Assembly (NCBI GenBank): GCA_016839875.1 | Contig: JAEOTK010000396.1 | Span: 1 to 28,794, forward strand | Direction: 5' to 3' | Length of the DNA: 28,794 bases | Source of the DNA: Candidatus Heimdallarchaeota archaeon | GTDB taxonomy: Archaea; Asgardarchaeota; Heimdallarchaeia; Heimdallarchaeales; Heimdallarchaeaceae | Shown: positions 20,949 through 28,794 of the stretch, in pieces | Numbering within the stretch: the stretch's first letter is position 1 | How the letters are laid out: every line of letters starts with the position of its first letter | Translations under genes and position numbers: made by a program | Notes under the pieces: generated by a model | The model's input: the letters and a program-made list of their open reading frames with translations, nothing else | The model's database searches: none | What the model was told of the DNA's origin: nothing

Positions 20949-22469
20949 GTGAAAAGATCTATACTACTATCTATTATTATATCAGCTTTAATAGTAACTG
21001 GGATAGGTAGTTATTTCATTGTAACCGAACTTATTGTTATAAATAACAAAGTCATATTTCATGATCTCATTGTATCTGAAACAGTAAAAGGAGAACCAGT
21101 AGAGATTACTTTGATAATCGAATCTAAAACCGTTCGAAAAGTTTCTGTTCAGAGTATTGAGATGGGAATTCTATCTGATGATTATGGACTGAATGATTCA
21201 GTTTCAATTTTAATTAACAGCACGATACAAGGTAAAGGATTGTTTAATATCACCGTTTTGAAGGATCCTGTTCTTAATACCACATTAGGATATTTCGCAC
21301 TTAATGTAGGGGAATTCAATATCTACAGTGCAAAATTAATCTTCAACAAAATAGCGAACATCACAAAAGTGGTCGATAAGACTTTTCAAATTATTAATCC
21401 TCTTTCTGAAGAACAAATAGAGAATGGAGGTTTCGAAGATAATCTCACAGGGTGGGAAGTAGAAAAAGCAGATAACAATCTTACGTACGAAATTTCAGAT
21501 GCAAACCCATTAGGAACTAAGAGCTTCCATGTTTTAAATAACGAATTAATACAACCTGGAAATTCGACATGGGTTTCAATTGGACAAACACTAAATCTTA
21601 CAAATAGCCATTATCTTTCCTTCGATCTTGAGATAATGAGCAATAATTGTAGTATTGAAATCAAGATGCTCATCAATAATGAAATCGTTAACATGAGTCT
21701 TCATGTTAATGAGAATTCTACACAAAACCAACTAATCCACTATGGTTATGCTACTGGTGAATCAGATATTGCTTTACGAATAGTTTTCATAGATACTGAA
21801 GCATCTACAGATGTCTTCGTTGACAATCTTTCAGCTATTCAATATGAGCATCGGGTTTTTGTTTTCATGCTAAACGACAATTGGGAAACAATAGATGATG
21901 AAATTGGGAGGAAAAGTCTATTCACAACATTGAATGAGACATCATACTATTTTGAAAGAGAACTTGGAATAAAATTAATCCCGCTTTTAGAATTAAGTTG
22001 GTATCCAGAGAATACTAGTATGTCTGTAGTTGATGACATTGGTTTAGAAGCAGCAGGTGTAAAACTTAATCTAGACGGAGAATGGGACATGGTGAAAGGG
22101 AGATCGAACGAAAATCATGGTTTTGATCATTTAGTTCTCTTTTCTAACCAAACTTCAGATCATTTTGGTTTTGCGTATTATGAATACAATGCTGCTTTTC
22201 ATTTTGCTCAATCATTAGAACTAGGAATATATAGCTGGATACCAATCATTGGAGATTGGGCTGAAAATCTTGCACAACATGAAATAAGTCATAACTTCGG
22301 AGCACATGACAGAGATAGTGCTTCCGATCCTTCGAGTGTGATGAGTAAACCCTCTACACCGGATCAATTAGGAATTGATTTAGCTGGAAACAAACTTTGG
22401 CTGCAAGTCAATAATTGGATGTTAGAAGATATTTTACTAATGTTGAAAAACAAGGCAATGTTTGATTAA
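20949..22469 (+). CDS. Membrane-anchored metzincin metalloprotease with jelly-roll domain
   Basis: Secreted or membrane-tethered zinc protease, 506 aa from GTG 20949 (27 nt after a TATA box). The N-terminus KRSILLSIIISALIVTG forms a signal anchor. Residues 30-150 are a beta-rich domain. Residues 157-300 resemble a galactose-binding/carbohydrate-binding jelly roll (ENGGFEDNLTGWEVE opening, VFVDNLSA near the end). The C-terminal domain has the metzincin zinc site HEISHNFGAHD at 444-454 (H444, E445, H448, H453, with D454 after it) and a Met-turn SSVMSKP with M465. About 16 N-x-S/T sequons support an outside location. The frame extends upstream over the plsY end, but that part lacks sense. The target (surface protein, peptide or adhesin) is unknown. 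Closest class by motif: adamalysin/fragilysin-like or archaeal metzincins. Confidence 0.85.
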   Translation: MKRSILLSIIISALIVTGIGSYFIVTELIVINNKVIFHDLIVSETVKGEPVEITLIIESKTVRKVSVQSIEMGILSDDYGLNDSVSILINSTIQGKGLFNITVLKDPVLNTTLGYFALNVGEFNIYSAKLIFNKIANITKVVDKTFQIINPLSEEQIENGGFEDNLTGWEVEKADNNLTYEISDANPLGTKSFHVLNNELIQPGNSTWVSIGQTLNLTNSHYLSFDLEIMSNNCSIEIKMLINNEIVNMSLHVNENSTQNQLIHYGYATGESDIALRIVFIDTEASTDVFVDNLSAIQYEHRVFVFMLNDNWETIDDEIGRKSLFTTLNETSYYFERELGIKLIPLLELSWYPENTSMSVVDDIGLEAAGVKLNLDGEWDMVKGRSNENHGFDHLVLFSNQTSDHFGFAYYEYNAAFHFAQSLELGIYSWIPIIGDWAENLAQHEISHNFGAHDRDSASDPSSVMSKPSTPDQLGIDLAGNKLWLQVNNWMLEDILLMLKNKAMFD

Positions 22470-22503
22470 ACAGAATATTCCAAAAACGAAAAGCTTAATT
22501 AGA

Positions 22504-22512
22504 TTATAAAAA
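22504..22512 (+). promoter_or_regulatory. TATA box of tRNA-Pro
   Basis: TTATAAAAA centred 28 nt upstream of the tRNA 5' end. Confidence 0.65.
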
Positions 22513-22535
22513 GGCAGATAGTGAAGAAATATATT

Positions 22536-22612
22536 GGCCGGTTGGTCTAGCTTGGTATGGCCCTGGGTTTGGGACTCAGTGATCCCGTGTTCAAATCACG
22601 GACCGGCCACCA
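22536..22612 (+). tRNA. tRNA-Pro (anticodon UGG)
   Basis: Acceptor GGCCGGT pairs with ACCGGCC. The anticodon stem CTGGG/CTCAG closes the loop TTTGGGA (anticodon TGG). The T-loop is GTTCAAATC. Discriminator A at 22609 and CCA at 22610-22612 are encoded. No intron. Confidence 0.95.
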
Positions 22613-22664
22613 TTCTTTCTAATTTTCCTTTTGGCTAATTTGTTGCTTTTATGTTTCAGAGAAT

Positions 22665-22674
22665 TTTTTATAAG
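22665..22674 (+). promoter_or_regulatory. TATA box of the degV-like gene
   Basis: TTTTTTATAA centred 27 nt upstream of ATG 22697, implying a leaderless mRNA. Confidence 0.65.
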
Positions 22675-22696
22675 TCAAAGATTGTGAAAAATACAT

Positions 22697-23563
22697 ATGA
22701 AGATAGGTTTTGTTACAGATAGTGGTTCGGATATTGACCATGATTATGCAGACAAAATTGGTGTAAAGGTTGTTCCTTTGACCATAACTTTTAGTGATGA
22801 AGATAGTATTGCACATAAGGAAGATAGAAGTTTTGATCTCAATGCCTACTATGAAAAATATAATACAATAGAAGGTTTTCTTGCTAAAACTGCTCAACCA
22901 ACCCCTCATGATTTCTTCATTGCGTACGAAGAACTAGCAAAAGAAGGAGTAGATGAGATCATAGTGGTTCCTTTGAGCTCTGGTTTAAGTGGAACAATCA
23001 ATAGTGCACGTCTTGGGGCAAATATGCTCAAAAAGAAGAATGAGGACATCAAGGTTCATCTCGTTGATTCATTGAATGCTTCATATGCTGAAGTGTTGTT
23101 GATTGAAGAAGGGATGAGATTGCAAAAGCAAGGTTTGGATGCTGAAGAAATAGCGAAGAAACTAAGAGAACATGTTAATAATTTCAAGATCTACATATTG
23201 TTTCCTTCATTGAAATACTTACGTAAAGGAGGTAGAATCTCAGTAACCAAGTATATTCTTGGAACTTTATTGAAGAAGAGACCTATTACTGTTGTTAATA
23301 AAGAAGGGCAAAATGAAGTTGCAACTTCCGCAACTGAAACAGATGAAGGTATCCATAAAATCCTTGAACTAACTTCAGAGAATTTTACCAGATTTCCGAA
23401 ACAAGTTGTAATAATTCATGGTAATAATCTAGAATATGCTGGAAGAATGGAGAAACAGCTTAAACAACATTTCAAAGACACAAAGATAATTACAAGATGT
23501 ACTGGTGTAACAATATCAGCTCATACTGGCCCAGATGTTGTAGCTTTAATATCAGAATTCTAA
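22697..23563 (+). CDS. DegV family fatty-acid-binding protein (FakB-like)
   Basis: DegV/FakB proteins bind a single fatty acid; in Firmicutes FakB presents it to the kinase FakA, which makes acyl-phosphate for PlsX/PlsY. The 288-aa product has the family blocks: VTDSGSDI at 6-13, TAQPTPHDF at 65-73 (usual T-S-QPS), LSSGLSGT at 93-100, LKYLRKGGRIS in the middle and HTGPDVV near the end (about 276-282). The length is normal. A TATA box 27 nt upstream supports ATG 22697. No FakA/DAK2-domain kinase lies in the window. Proximity to plsY (1.8 kb upstream, same strand, with a protease gene and tRNA-Pro in between) makes a shared acyl-phosphate pathway worth considering. Not in one operon: each gene has its own TATA box. 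Confidence 0.92.
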   Translation: MKIGFVTDSGSDIDHDYADKIGVKVVPLTITFSDEDSIAHKEDRSFDLNAYYEKYNTIEGFLAKTAQPTPHDFFIAYEELAKEGVDEIIVVPLSSGLSGTINSARLGANMLKKKNEDIKVHLVDSLNASYAEVLLIEEGMRLQKQGLDAEEIAKKLREHVNNFKIYILFPSLKYLRKGGRISVTKYILGTLLKKRPITVVNKEGQNEVATSATETDEGIHKILELTSENFTRFPKQVVIIHGNNLEYAGRMEKQLKQHFKDTKIITRCTGVTISAHTGPDVVALISEF

Positions 23564-23568
23564 ATACT

Positions 23569-24003
23569 CTATTCTTCTAATTCTTTCAATTTTTTCAATT
23601 TCTCTTCTTTTTTCTTCTCATTATCAGAATAGTATGTGGTAGAAGCTGGAATTTCGACTTGGTCTCTTAGCCTTTCTGATGTTATCAAGGCACTAAGATA
23701 ATCTTGCAAAGCATTAAATCGTTCTTCGTAGCTCCTATTTGGATCCATGAAAATCTCTCTACTCATAGTATGGTATCTCTGTTCATGTTTTTCTATTATT
23801 GTAGTTGTTTTAGTTTTTATTAATCTGATTCGAGGTTGTTGTTGTATATACACAATCAAATCTAACCACTTCTCAGCTGTAGCTGGATTCAGACCTTTTT
23901 CTTGGAGCTTTGATTTTGGAAAAGGTTCATCCATATAGTCTACTAATTCGAATATTGCTTGAGCTCTTTCTATCAAAGTTCTTCGATTCTTAGCACCACT
24001 CAT
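23569..24003 (-). CDS. Small winged-helix-like protein (144 aa), function unknown
   Basis: Not assigned to a named family. Residues 10-60 read as a helix-turn-helix/winged-helix: helix (IERAQAIFELVDYMDEPFP), turn, helix (KSKLQEKG), recognition-like helix (NPATAEKWLDLIVYIQ) and a wing (RIRLIKTKTTTIIEK). This suggests DNA binding, though no partner domain is seen. Residues 75-115 are helical, and the last 25 residues are a Lys/Glu helix. The start is ATG 24003, with CATTTTTATAG centred 27 nt upstream, and it is divergent from the EutA-like gene across only 63 nt. A role as regulator of itself and of that neighbour is possible (inference). It converges with the degV-like gene, 5 nt apart. Confidence 0.75.
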   Translation of the reverse strand: MSGAKNRRTLIERAQAIFELVDYMDEPFPKSKLQEKGLNPATAEKWLDLIVYIQQQPRIRLIKTKTTTIIEKHEQRYHTMSREIFMDPNRSYEERFNALQDYLSALITSERLRDQVEIPASTTYYSDNEKKKEEKLKKLKELEE

Positions 24004-24025
24004 AATACATTATTGTATTTTTTTA

Positions 24026-24045
24026 CTATAAAAATGTATTTAAAC
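24026..24045. promoter_or_regulatory. Back-to-back TATA boxes of a divergent promoter
   Basis: CTATAAAAA (24026-24034) reads as a minus-strand TATA box centred 27 nt upstream of ATG 24003. TATTTAAAC (24037-24045) is centred 27 nt upstream of ATG 24067 on the plus strand. The two boxes are about 10 bp apart, so both pre-initiation complexes probably cannot assemble at once. Confidence 0.7.
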
Positions 24046-24066
24046 GAGATGCTGTTTTTTTGATAT

Positions 24067-26220
24067 ATGTCTGGTAAAGCAACTGATGAATCAAACATTA
24101 GAGTTGATATTAAAAATATGAAATGGACCATAGTAGGGATAGTGAATGCTTTTCTAGACAGATATAACAAAGAAGATGCTGAAGAATTGATAGAAACGTT
24201 CTCGAAAAAATATGATTTATTAATTAAGCAACATGAACAAGAGGATAAAAACGAATTATCCCAATTCTACCGACTTGTTTCTGAATTTAGACTAGCACTT
24301 GAATCAGTTCTTGAAACAGGGCAAATTTATGAAAATTTATGTGATAGGATGGCAGAAATGTTTGATATCACGTTAGCTGGTATTCAGAGACAAGTTGATA
24401 ATAAGATCCTTCGTCCTTCTGAAGATGGTCCCGTTCTTCCAGGTAGTGATAAAACAACCACCATCAAATTTTTCTGCACGGTTTGTGAAGAGTTCTTAGA
24501 TATTCCTGAAGAGTTAAAGGAACAATTGTTAAATTCGGATGACATAGTTGAACTACCCAAGCACCATGATAAAGAATTAGAGATAAGGATTGTAAACATA
24601 ACAAAAGATTCTTTTGAATTGAAAACCGATAAACCATCATTCAAAATTAAATCCGCAAGAGAATTAATGGGTTATTCAAAAGAGCAAATCAAGAAACTAG
24701 AACAAAGTAAAAACAGACTAGCAGAAATCTTTCCTGAAATTCTTTCTCAGGAAAACGATGATATTGGGGAATACCTGAATGTTCTTAGTGTTGGAATTGA
24801 TGTTGGTTCTTCTACATCCCATCTTGTTTTTTCAGGCTTAACTCTTAGAAGAGAACAGAGTTTCATGAATATGTCTAACCGGTTTTACCTTATTAACCGC
24901 AAATTAATCTATGAAGGCAACATCATTGATACTCCTCTTCTAAATCGATTCACAATAGATATTGATGCAGTTGTCAAATTCTTTGAAGAAGAGTATGAGA
25001 AAGCTGGAATTTCTACAGAAATGGTTGATACAGGTGCAGTTATTGTTACTGGAGAAACAGCTAAGAAACAAAACGCAGAGGAGATAGTAGGAAGATTAGC
25101 TTCGTCAACAGGAAAATTTGTTAGTGCAGCTGCAGGACCAAATTTCGAATCCTTACTTGGTGCCATGGGTAGTGGTATTGTTGACCAGACTCTGAAAGAT
25201 GGAAATACAGTTATGAACATAGATATTGGTGGAGGTACCAGTAATCTAGCTATTGCATCCAAGGGTCAAGTTACCAGCACATCTTGCATAAATGTAGGTG
25301 GAAGGTTACTCGGAATTGACGGGAATTTCGAAATTTGGAGAATAGATGAACCAACTGAGTTTCTCTTTAAGGAACTGTGTCTAGACTATGAAATAGGTGA
25401 TATTATCTCGGAAAAAGAAGTCAAAATAATAGCTAAAGAATATGCTAAATCTTTAGTTGAGGTTATGAAAGGACCAGCAAACAGTAAAATTGCTAAAAAA
25501 CTAATGATGACAGAGGATTTAGATTTTTCAATTCCGATAGATGGTTATTCGTTCTCCGGGGGAGTTGCAGAATTCATTTATGGAGAAGACATAGCGTTTG
25601 ATGATATTGGTAAGTATCTTGCAGAAGAAATCCAGACTTTGATGAAAAAGAACAAATTACCTATTTTGGAACCTGAAAACAAAATCAGAGCTACAGTTAT
25701 CGGTGCAGGATCCTTTTCACTTTCAGTATCCGGTTCCACTTGTTACTTCGATAAGAGTATCCTTTTTCCGCTTGATAATATTCCCGTGATAAATGTAAAT
25801 ATCCGAAAAGAGAATTACAGTCCAGAGAAACTCAAGAAAGAGATAGATAATGCTTTTAGAAGATTTGATATGAAAGAAGGAGAGGATTTAGTTGCCTTAT
25901 ATTTCAAAGATCCAATTCACAGAAACAACTTCTATCTTTCAGACTTTGCTAAGGCAATTGAAGAAGCTCTGCCAAATTCTGTTGCTAACAACAAAATGGT
26001 TCTTCTAATCTTTGATCAAGACATGGGAGGGTCAATAGGTATAGCTCTTCGTCGAGAGACAGCTTTACAGAATAATCTCATCTGTATGGATGAATTAGAG
26101 CTTGAAGAGGGAGACTGGATTGACATTGGTGCACCTCTTTATTCAGGTCAAGCCTTCCCTGTTACTGTAAAGAGTTTAGTATTTAATAAAAACAAAAGAA
26201 CCCATAGGAGCACTGTTTAG
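24067..26220 (+). CDS. EutA-like reactivating factor fused to N-terminal helical/zinc-finger-like region
   Basis: Residues 238-717 match EutA, the actin/HSP70-fold ATPase that reactivates B12-dependent ethanolamine ammonia-lyase by exchanging damaged cobalamin. Phosphate-1 loop VGIDVGSSTSHLVFSGL begins near 242, followed by VDTGAVIVTGETAKKQNAEE and phosphate-2 DIGGGTSNLAI. The 717-aa protein is about 240 residues longer than usual EutA. The extra N-terminal part is helical (res 15-115), then has a zinc-site-like FFCTVC (C137, C140) with PKHH (H166, H167). EutB/EutC are absent from the window, as are shell or adenosyltransferase genes. It could reactivate another B12 enzyme or be a redeployed HSP70-fold protein. 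The start is fixed by a TATA box 27 nt upstream. Confidence 0.85.
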   Translation: MSGKATDESNIRVDIKNMKWTIVGIVNAFLDRYNKEDAEELIETFSKKYDLLIKQHEQEDKNELSQFYRLVSEFRLALESVLETGQIYENLCDRMAEMFDITLAGIQRQVDNKILRPSEDGPVLPGSDKTTTIKFFCTVCEEFLDIPEELKEQLLNSDDIVELPKHHDKELEIRIVNITKDSFELKTDKPSFKIKSARELMGYSKEQIKKLEQSKNRLAEIFPEILSQENDDIGEYLNVLSVGIDVGSSTSHLVFSGLTLRREQSFMNMSNRFYLINRKLIYEGNIIDTPLLNRFTIDIDAVVKFFEEEYEKAGISTEMVDTGAVIVTGETAKKQNAEEIVGRLASSTGKFVSAAAGPNFESLLGAMGSGIVDQTLKDGNTVMNIDIGGGTSNLAIASKGQVTSTSCINVGGRLLGIDGNFEIWRIDEPTEFLFKELCLDYEIGDIISEKEVKIIAKEYAKSLVEVMKGPANSKIAKKLMMTEDLDFSIPIDGYSFSGGVAEFIYGEDIAFDDIGKYLAEEIQTLMKKNKLPILEPENKIRATVIGAGSFSLSVSGSTCYFDKSILFPLDNIPVINVNIRKENYSPEKLKKEIDNAFRRFDMKEGEDLVALYFKDPIHRNNFYLSDFAKAIEEALPNSVANNKMVLLIFDQDMGGSIGIALRRETALQNNLICMDELELEEGDWIDIGAPLYSGQAFPVTVKSLVFNKNKRTHRSTV

Positions 26221-26305
26221 TGATTACCCAACAAGTTTTAATCAAACTAGACTTTAAACCTGATTTTGAGTAAATGTAATATAATACTAGTTTTAACATA
26301 GTGGC

Positions 26306-28330
26306 ATGAAACTTTTTGAATATCCTGAAACTCCAGAAGAGAAGAATGTTGAAAAAATCCACAATGTAGAAGTTGAAGACAACTATAGATGGTTGGAAGA
26401 ATTAGAAAGTGATAAAGTAAAAGAATGGGTAAAAGTTCAGAACCAGTTTACCGACCAGCACATTCCAAAGGAACTAGTGGAAAGATATAAACAAGAATTG
26501 AAAGATCTAATCTATTACACACGAGAAGGTCCTAGAAAGGTTAGAGGATCAAAAGAATTCTATCAAAAATATGGAAAAGAAGATGATCTTTTCGTCATAG
26601 TTATGAAGGATTTGATATCTAATGAAGAAACAGTAATTGTTAATCCTCATGAATGGAGTGATGATCATACAGATACTATCTTTGGTTTCTTTCCTTCTCC
26701 TAATAGTAACTATTTTGTTCATGATAAAGTCCTAGGTGGAGATGAATGGGCATCATCCCTTCACATTCTAGACATCAACACAGGACAATATATAGATGAA
26801 CCCATACATAATACTAGATTATCCTACAGTGCTTGGAAAGATGAAGAAGGTTTCTTTTATACTCGCTATCCCGACAGGGATGAGGTTTCGGGAGAGAGAG
26901 CTTATACTGAACGTAATGTATTCTATCATAAACTAGGAACAAAAGTTTCTGAAGACAAACTCATTTACCGAAATGAAAATCCAAAGGTGTTTACATTTAT
27001 CCAACCAACAGCAGATGGGAAAAATTGTATAATTTACATTCAAAAAGGGTGGGTACAAACAGATGTTCTACTCTATAGAACTGAAACTGAAAAACTAGAA
27101 TCAGTTTGCAAAAACATAGAAGCAACTTTTGAAGGAGACATTGTAGATAATCATTTTATTGGGTTAACTAATTATCAAGCTCTCAACAGCAAAGTAATCA
27201 AAATAAATCTAGATAAACCAGAAATTGAAAATTGGGAAACATTAATTCCTGAGAGCGAGTATTCAATAGATTCTTTTGAATTATATGGAGGAAAAATGGT
27301 AGTTAGATATCTAGAGGAATCTTCCCATCATCTTTACATCTATAATCTAGATGGATCAAAACAAGGAAAAATTGAATTGCCAGCTATTGGATCTATTTGG
27401 TATCTTTATGGTACTTGGGATATAAAGGATTTTCAATATCTCTTCACCTCACACCTTTATCCCTTTACAATATACAAATCAAATGTAGATACTTTGAAAA
27501 CAGAAATAGTATTCAAACCTGAAGGAGAGTTGGGTGTAAATGAATTTGAAACGGTACTAAAATGGTATGAATCTAAAGATGGTACTAAAATACCTATTTT
27601 TCTAACAATGAAGAAAGATATTGAACTAGATTCAAATAATTTAGCTTTGCTTTATGGCTATGGTGGATTCAAGGCTTCTAATGTTCCATATTATAAGGCT
27701 AGAGATCTTTTCTTGTTAAAACAAGGATACATTCTCGCATTTCCATCCATAAGAGGTGGTGTTGAATTTGGTGAAAAATGGCATCTAGATGGAATGAAAG
27801 AGAATAAGCAAAATGTCTTTGATGATTTCATTGCTGCAGCTGAATGGCTTATTAAGAATAAGTACACACAGACCAAATTGTTGACTATTGAAGGAGGAAG
27901 TAATGGTGGTTTACTCACAGGCGCGGCAGTAGTACAGAGACCAGAACTATTTGGTAATGTTCTAATTGAAGTTCCGGTTCTAGACATGGTGAGATTTCAT
28001 AAATTCTACAATGCTCAACCTTGGATGGTAGAATATGGTGACCCAGACATAGAAGAAGAATTCAAGTTTCTCTTCGAATATTCACCATATCACAAAGCAG
28101 ATCAAAACGATAAGTATCCTTCCATCCTATTAACAACTAACATCAATGACAAACGTGTTCATCCAATGCATGCTTTCAAAATGACAGCAAAACTACAAAA
28201 GATTGAGAAGAACAATCCAATACTTTTAAGGACAATTACCAAAGCAGGTCATGGAGTTGTTTCTAGAGAGCAGATTGTAACAGAGTCAGCAGAAATAGCA
28301 GCCTTCATCATGTGGAGATCAAAAGAATAA
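26306..28330 (+). CDS. Prolyl oligopeptidase family protein (S9A)
   Basis: Cytosolic serine peptidase that cuts short peptides after proline. The 674-aa product starts with the typical YPETPEEKNVEKIHNVEVED-type N-terminus leading to YRWLEELES. It continues through a beta-propeller (about res 70-410) and a C-terminal alpha/beta-hydrolase domain with LLYGYGGF, S532 in GGSNGG, D615 in NDKRVHP and H649 in AGHGV. All catalytic residues are present and the length is standard. No signal peptide. TAATATAATAC centred about 25 nt upstream fits a leaderless start at ATG 26306. It follows the eutA-like gene by 85 nt but has its own promoter. Confidence 0.95.
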   Translation: MKLFEYPETPEEKNVEKIHNVEVEDNYRWLEELESDKVKEWVKVQNQFTDQHIPKELVERYKQELKDLIYYTREGPRKVRGSKEFYQKYGKEDDLFVIVMKDLISNEETVIVNPHEWSDDHTDTIFGFFPSPNSNYFVHDKVLGGDEWASSLHILDINTGQYIDEPIHNTRLSYSAWKDEEGFFYTRYPDRDEVSGERAYTERNVFYHKLGTKVSEDKLIYRNENPKVFTFIQPTADGKNCIIYIQKGWVQTDVLLYRTETEKLESVCKNIEATFEGDIVDNHFIGLTNYQALNSKVIKINLDKPEIENWETLIPESEYSIDSFELYGGKMVVRYLEESSHHLYIYNLDGSKQGKIELPAIGSIWYLYGTWDIKDFQYLFTSHLYPFTIYKSNVDTLKTEIVFKPEGELGVNEFETVLKWYESKDGTKIPIFLTMKKDIELDSNNLALLYGYGGFKASNVPYYKARDLFLLKQGYILAFPSIRGGVEFGEKWHLDGMKENKQNVFDDFIAAAEWLIKNKYTQTKLLTIEGGSNGGLLTGAAVVQRPELFGNVLIEVPVLDMVRFHKFYNAQPWMVEYGDPDIEEEFKFLFEYSPYHKADQNDKYPSILLTTNINDKRVHPMHAFKMTAKLQKIEKNNPILLRTITKAGHGVVSREQIVTESAEIAAFIMWRSKE

Positions 28331-28397
28331 CTCAAACTCTTGGATTTTTCAAATTTCAGAAATATACATAAATAATCTTGAAAAATAACTTCTAGTT

Positions 28398-28794
28398 ATG
28401 ACTACTCTGCGACAGATTTCCGATTCTGTATGGGACTATTATGTAGAAGATAATTTTGGTCACATTTCTGTTATTAAACTCAAAGAGAGTTTGCTCTTTA
28501 TCGACTCAGGTTTTAGTCCAGATATTTCGTCTGAAGTTAGAAAAGATGCTGAAAAATTAATTGGGTTACCAGCCAAATATCTCTTATTAACTCATTATCA
28601 CTTTGACCATTCTTTTGGGAGTCAAGTTTTTAGTGACTGTGAAATCATATCATCTAAAGCTACCTTCAATTTGCTGAAAAAAAAGAATTTTACAATAATG
28701 GGGAAGTATACACTTGAGGAATTAAAAAAGGAGAAACCTGAATTTCGAATAATTCTTCCTACAGTGCAGTTTAATGACAAATATAAAATCCAAG
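28398..28794 (+). CDS. Metallo-beta-lactamase-fold hydrolase (3' end beyond window)
   Basis: The open frame from ATG 28398 to the edge (132 codons) has the metallo-beta-lactamase signature THYHFDHSFG (H-x-H-x-DH) at about residue 61-70, preceded by strands (ISVIKL and LLFIDSGFS) that form the first beta sheet of the fold. Such proteins bind two metals and cover thioesterases, lactonases, glyoxalase II and flavodiiron proteins; the function here cannot be chosen from the N-terminus alone. An ATAAATAAT box lies about 26 nt upstream. Confidence 0.85.
   Translation, partial: MTTLRQISDSVWDYYVEDNFGHISVIKLKESLLFIDSGFSPDISSEVRKDAEKLIGLPAKYLLLTHYHFDHSFGSQVFSDCEIISSKATFNLLKKKNFTIMGKYTLEELKKEKPEFRIILPTVQFNDKYKIQ

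Noticed and set aside
24067..26220. DnaK/HSP70 chaperone
   Set aside because: Shares the ATPase fold, but the VDTGAVIVTGETA and GAGSFS blocks are those of EutA, and there is no peptide-binding domain.

Overview
The window reads as a piece of an archaeal chromosome with low G+C. The archaeal signals are strong. TATA-like boxes lie about 27 nt upstream of many start codons, which implies leaderless mRNAs. A tRNA-Glu carries a 31-nt intron at the canonical 37/38 position. An archaeal/plant-type D-aminoacyl-tRNA deacylase (DtdA) is present. Membrane proteins carry large sequon-rich outer domains. A small longin-like protein and long proline/glutamate-rich proteins make an Asgard (Heimdallarchaeia-like) origin plausible, but that placement is inference and no marker gene here settles it.

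Layout. 1-7 kb holds metabolic genes on both strands: a truncated FAD oxidoreductase with no ordinary start codon, ornithine carbamoyltransferase, a true-nitrilase-type C-N hydrolase, an SDR, a divergent ketol-acid reductoisomerase-like protein, DtdA and an orphan DNA methyltransferase. 7-11 kb holds a large Cys-type formate dehydrogenase alpha subunit facing a MobA homologue with an unexplained C-terminal extension; MobA would supply the guanylated molybdopterin that the dehydrogenase needs. 11-18 kb is the most unusual part: four minus-strand genes encoding an acidic repeat protein, two paralogous five-TM proteins with huge predicted outer domains (one with a proline-rich cytoplasmic tail) and a small longin-like protein. 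18-20 kb has tRNA-Leu, a GNAT acetyltransferase, intron-bearing tRNA-Glu and an esterase. 20-24 kb has a stand-alone RAM protein, a PlsY acyltransferase, a membrane-anchored metzincin with a jelly-roll domain, tRNA-Pro, a DegV/FakB-like fatty-acid-binding protein and a small winged-helix-like protein. 24-28.8 kb has an EutA-like reactivase with a zinc-finger-like N-terminal fusion, a prolyl oligopeptidase and the start of a metallo-beta-lactamase-fold protein.

Three themes tie genes together. (1) Molybdenum/formate metabolism (FdhA plus MobA). (2) A possible acyl-phosphate route to ester lipids (PlsY plus DegV/FakB), unexpected in an archaeon. (3) A surface or membrane-organising cluster at 10.9-18 kb without a recognised precedent. 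No stretch longer than about 200 bases lacks a gene. I saw no insertion sequence, CRISPR array, prophage or rRNA.
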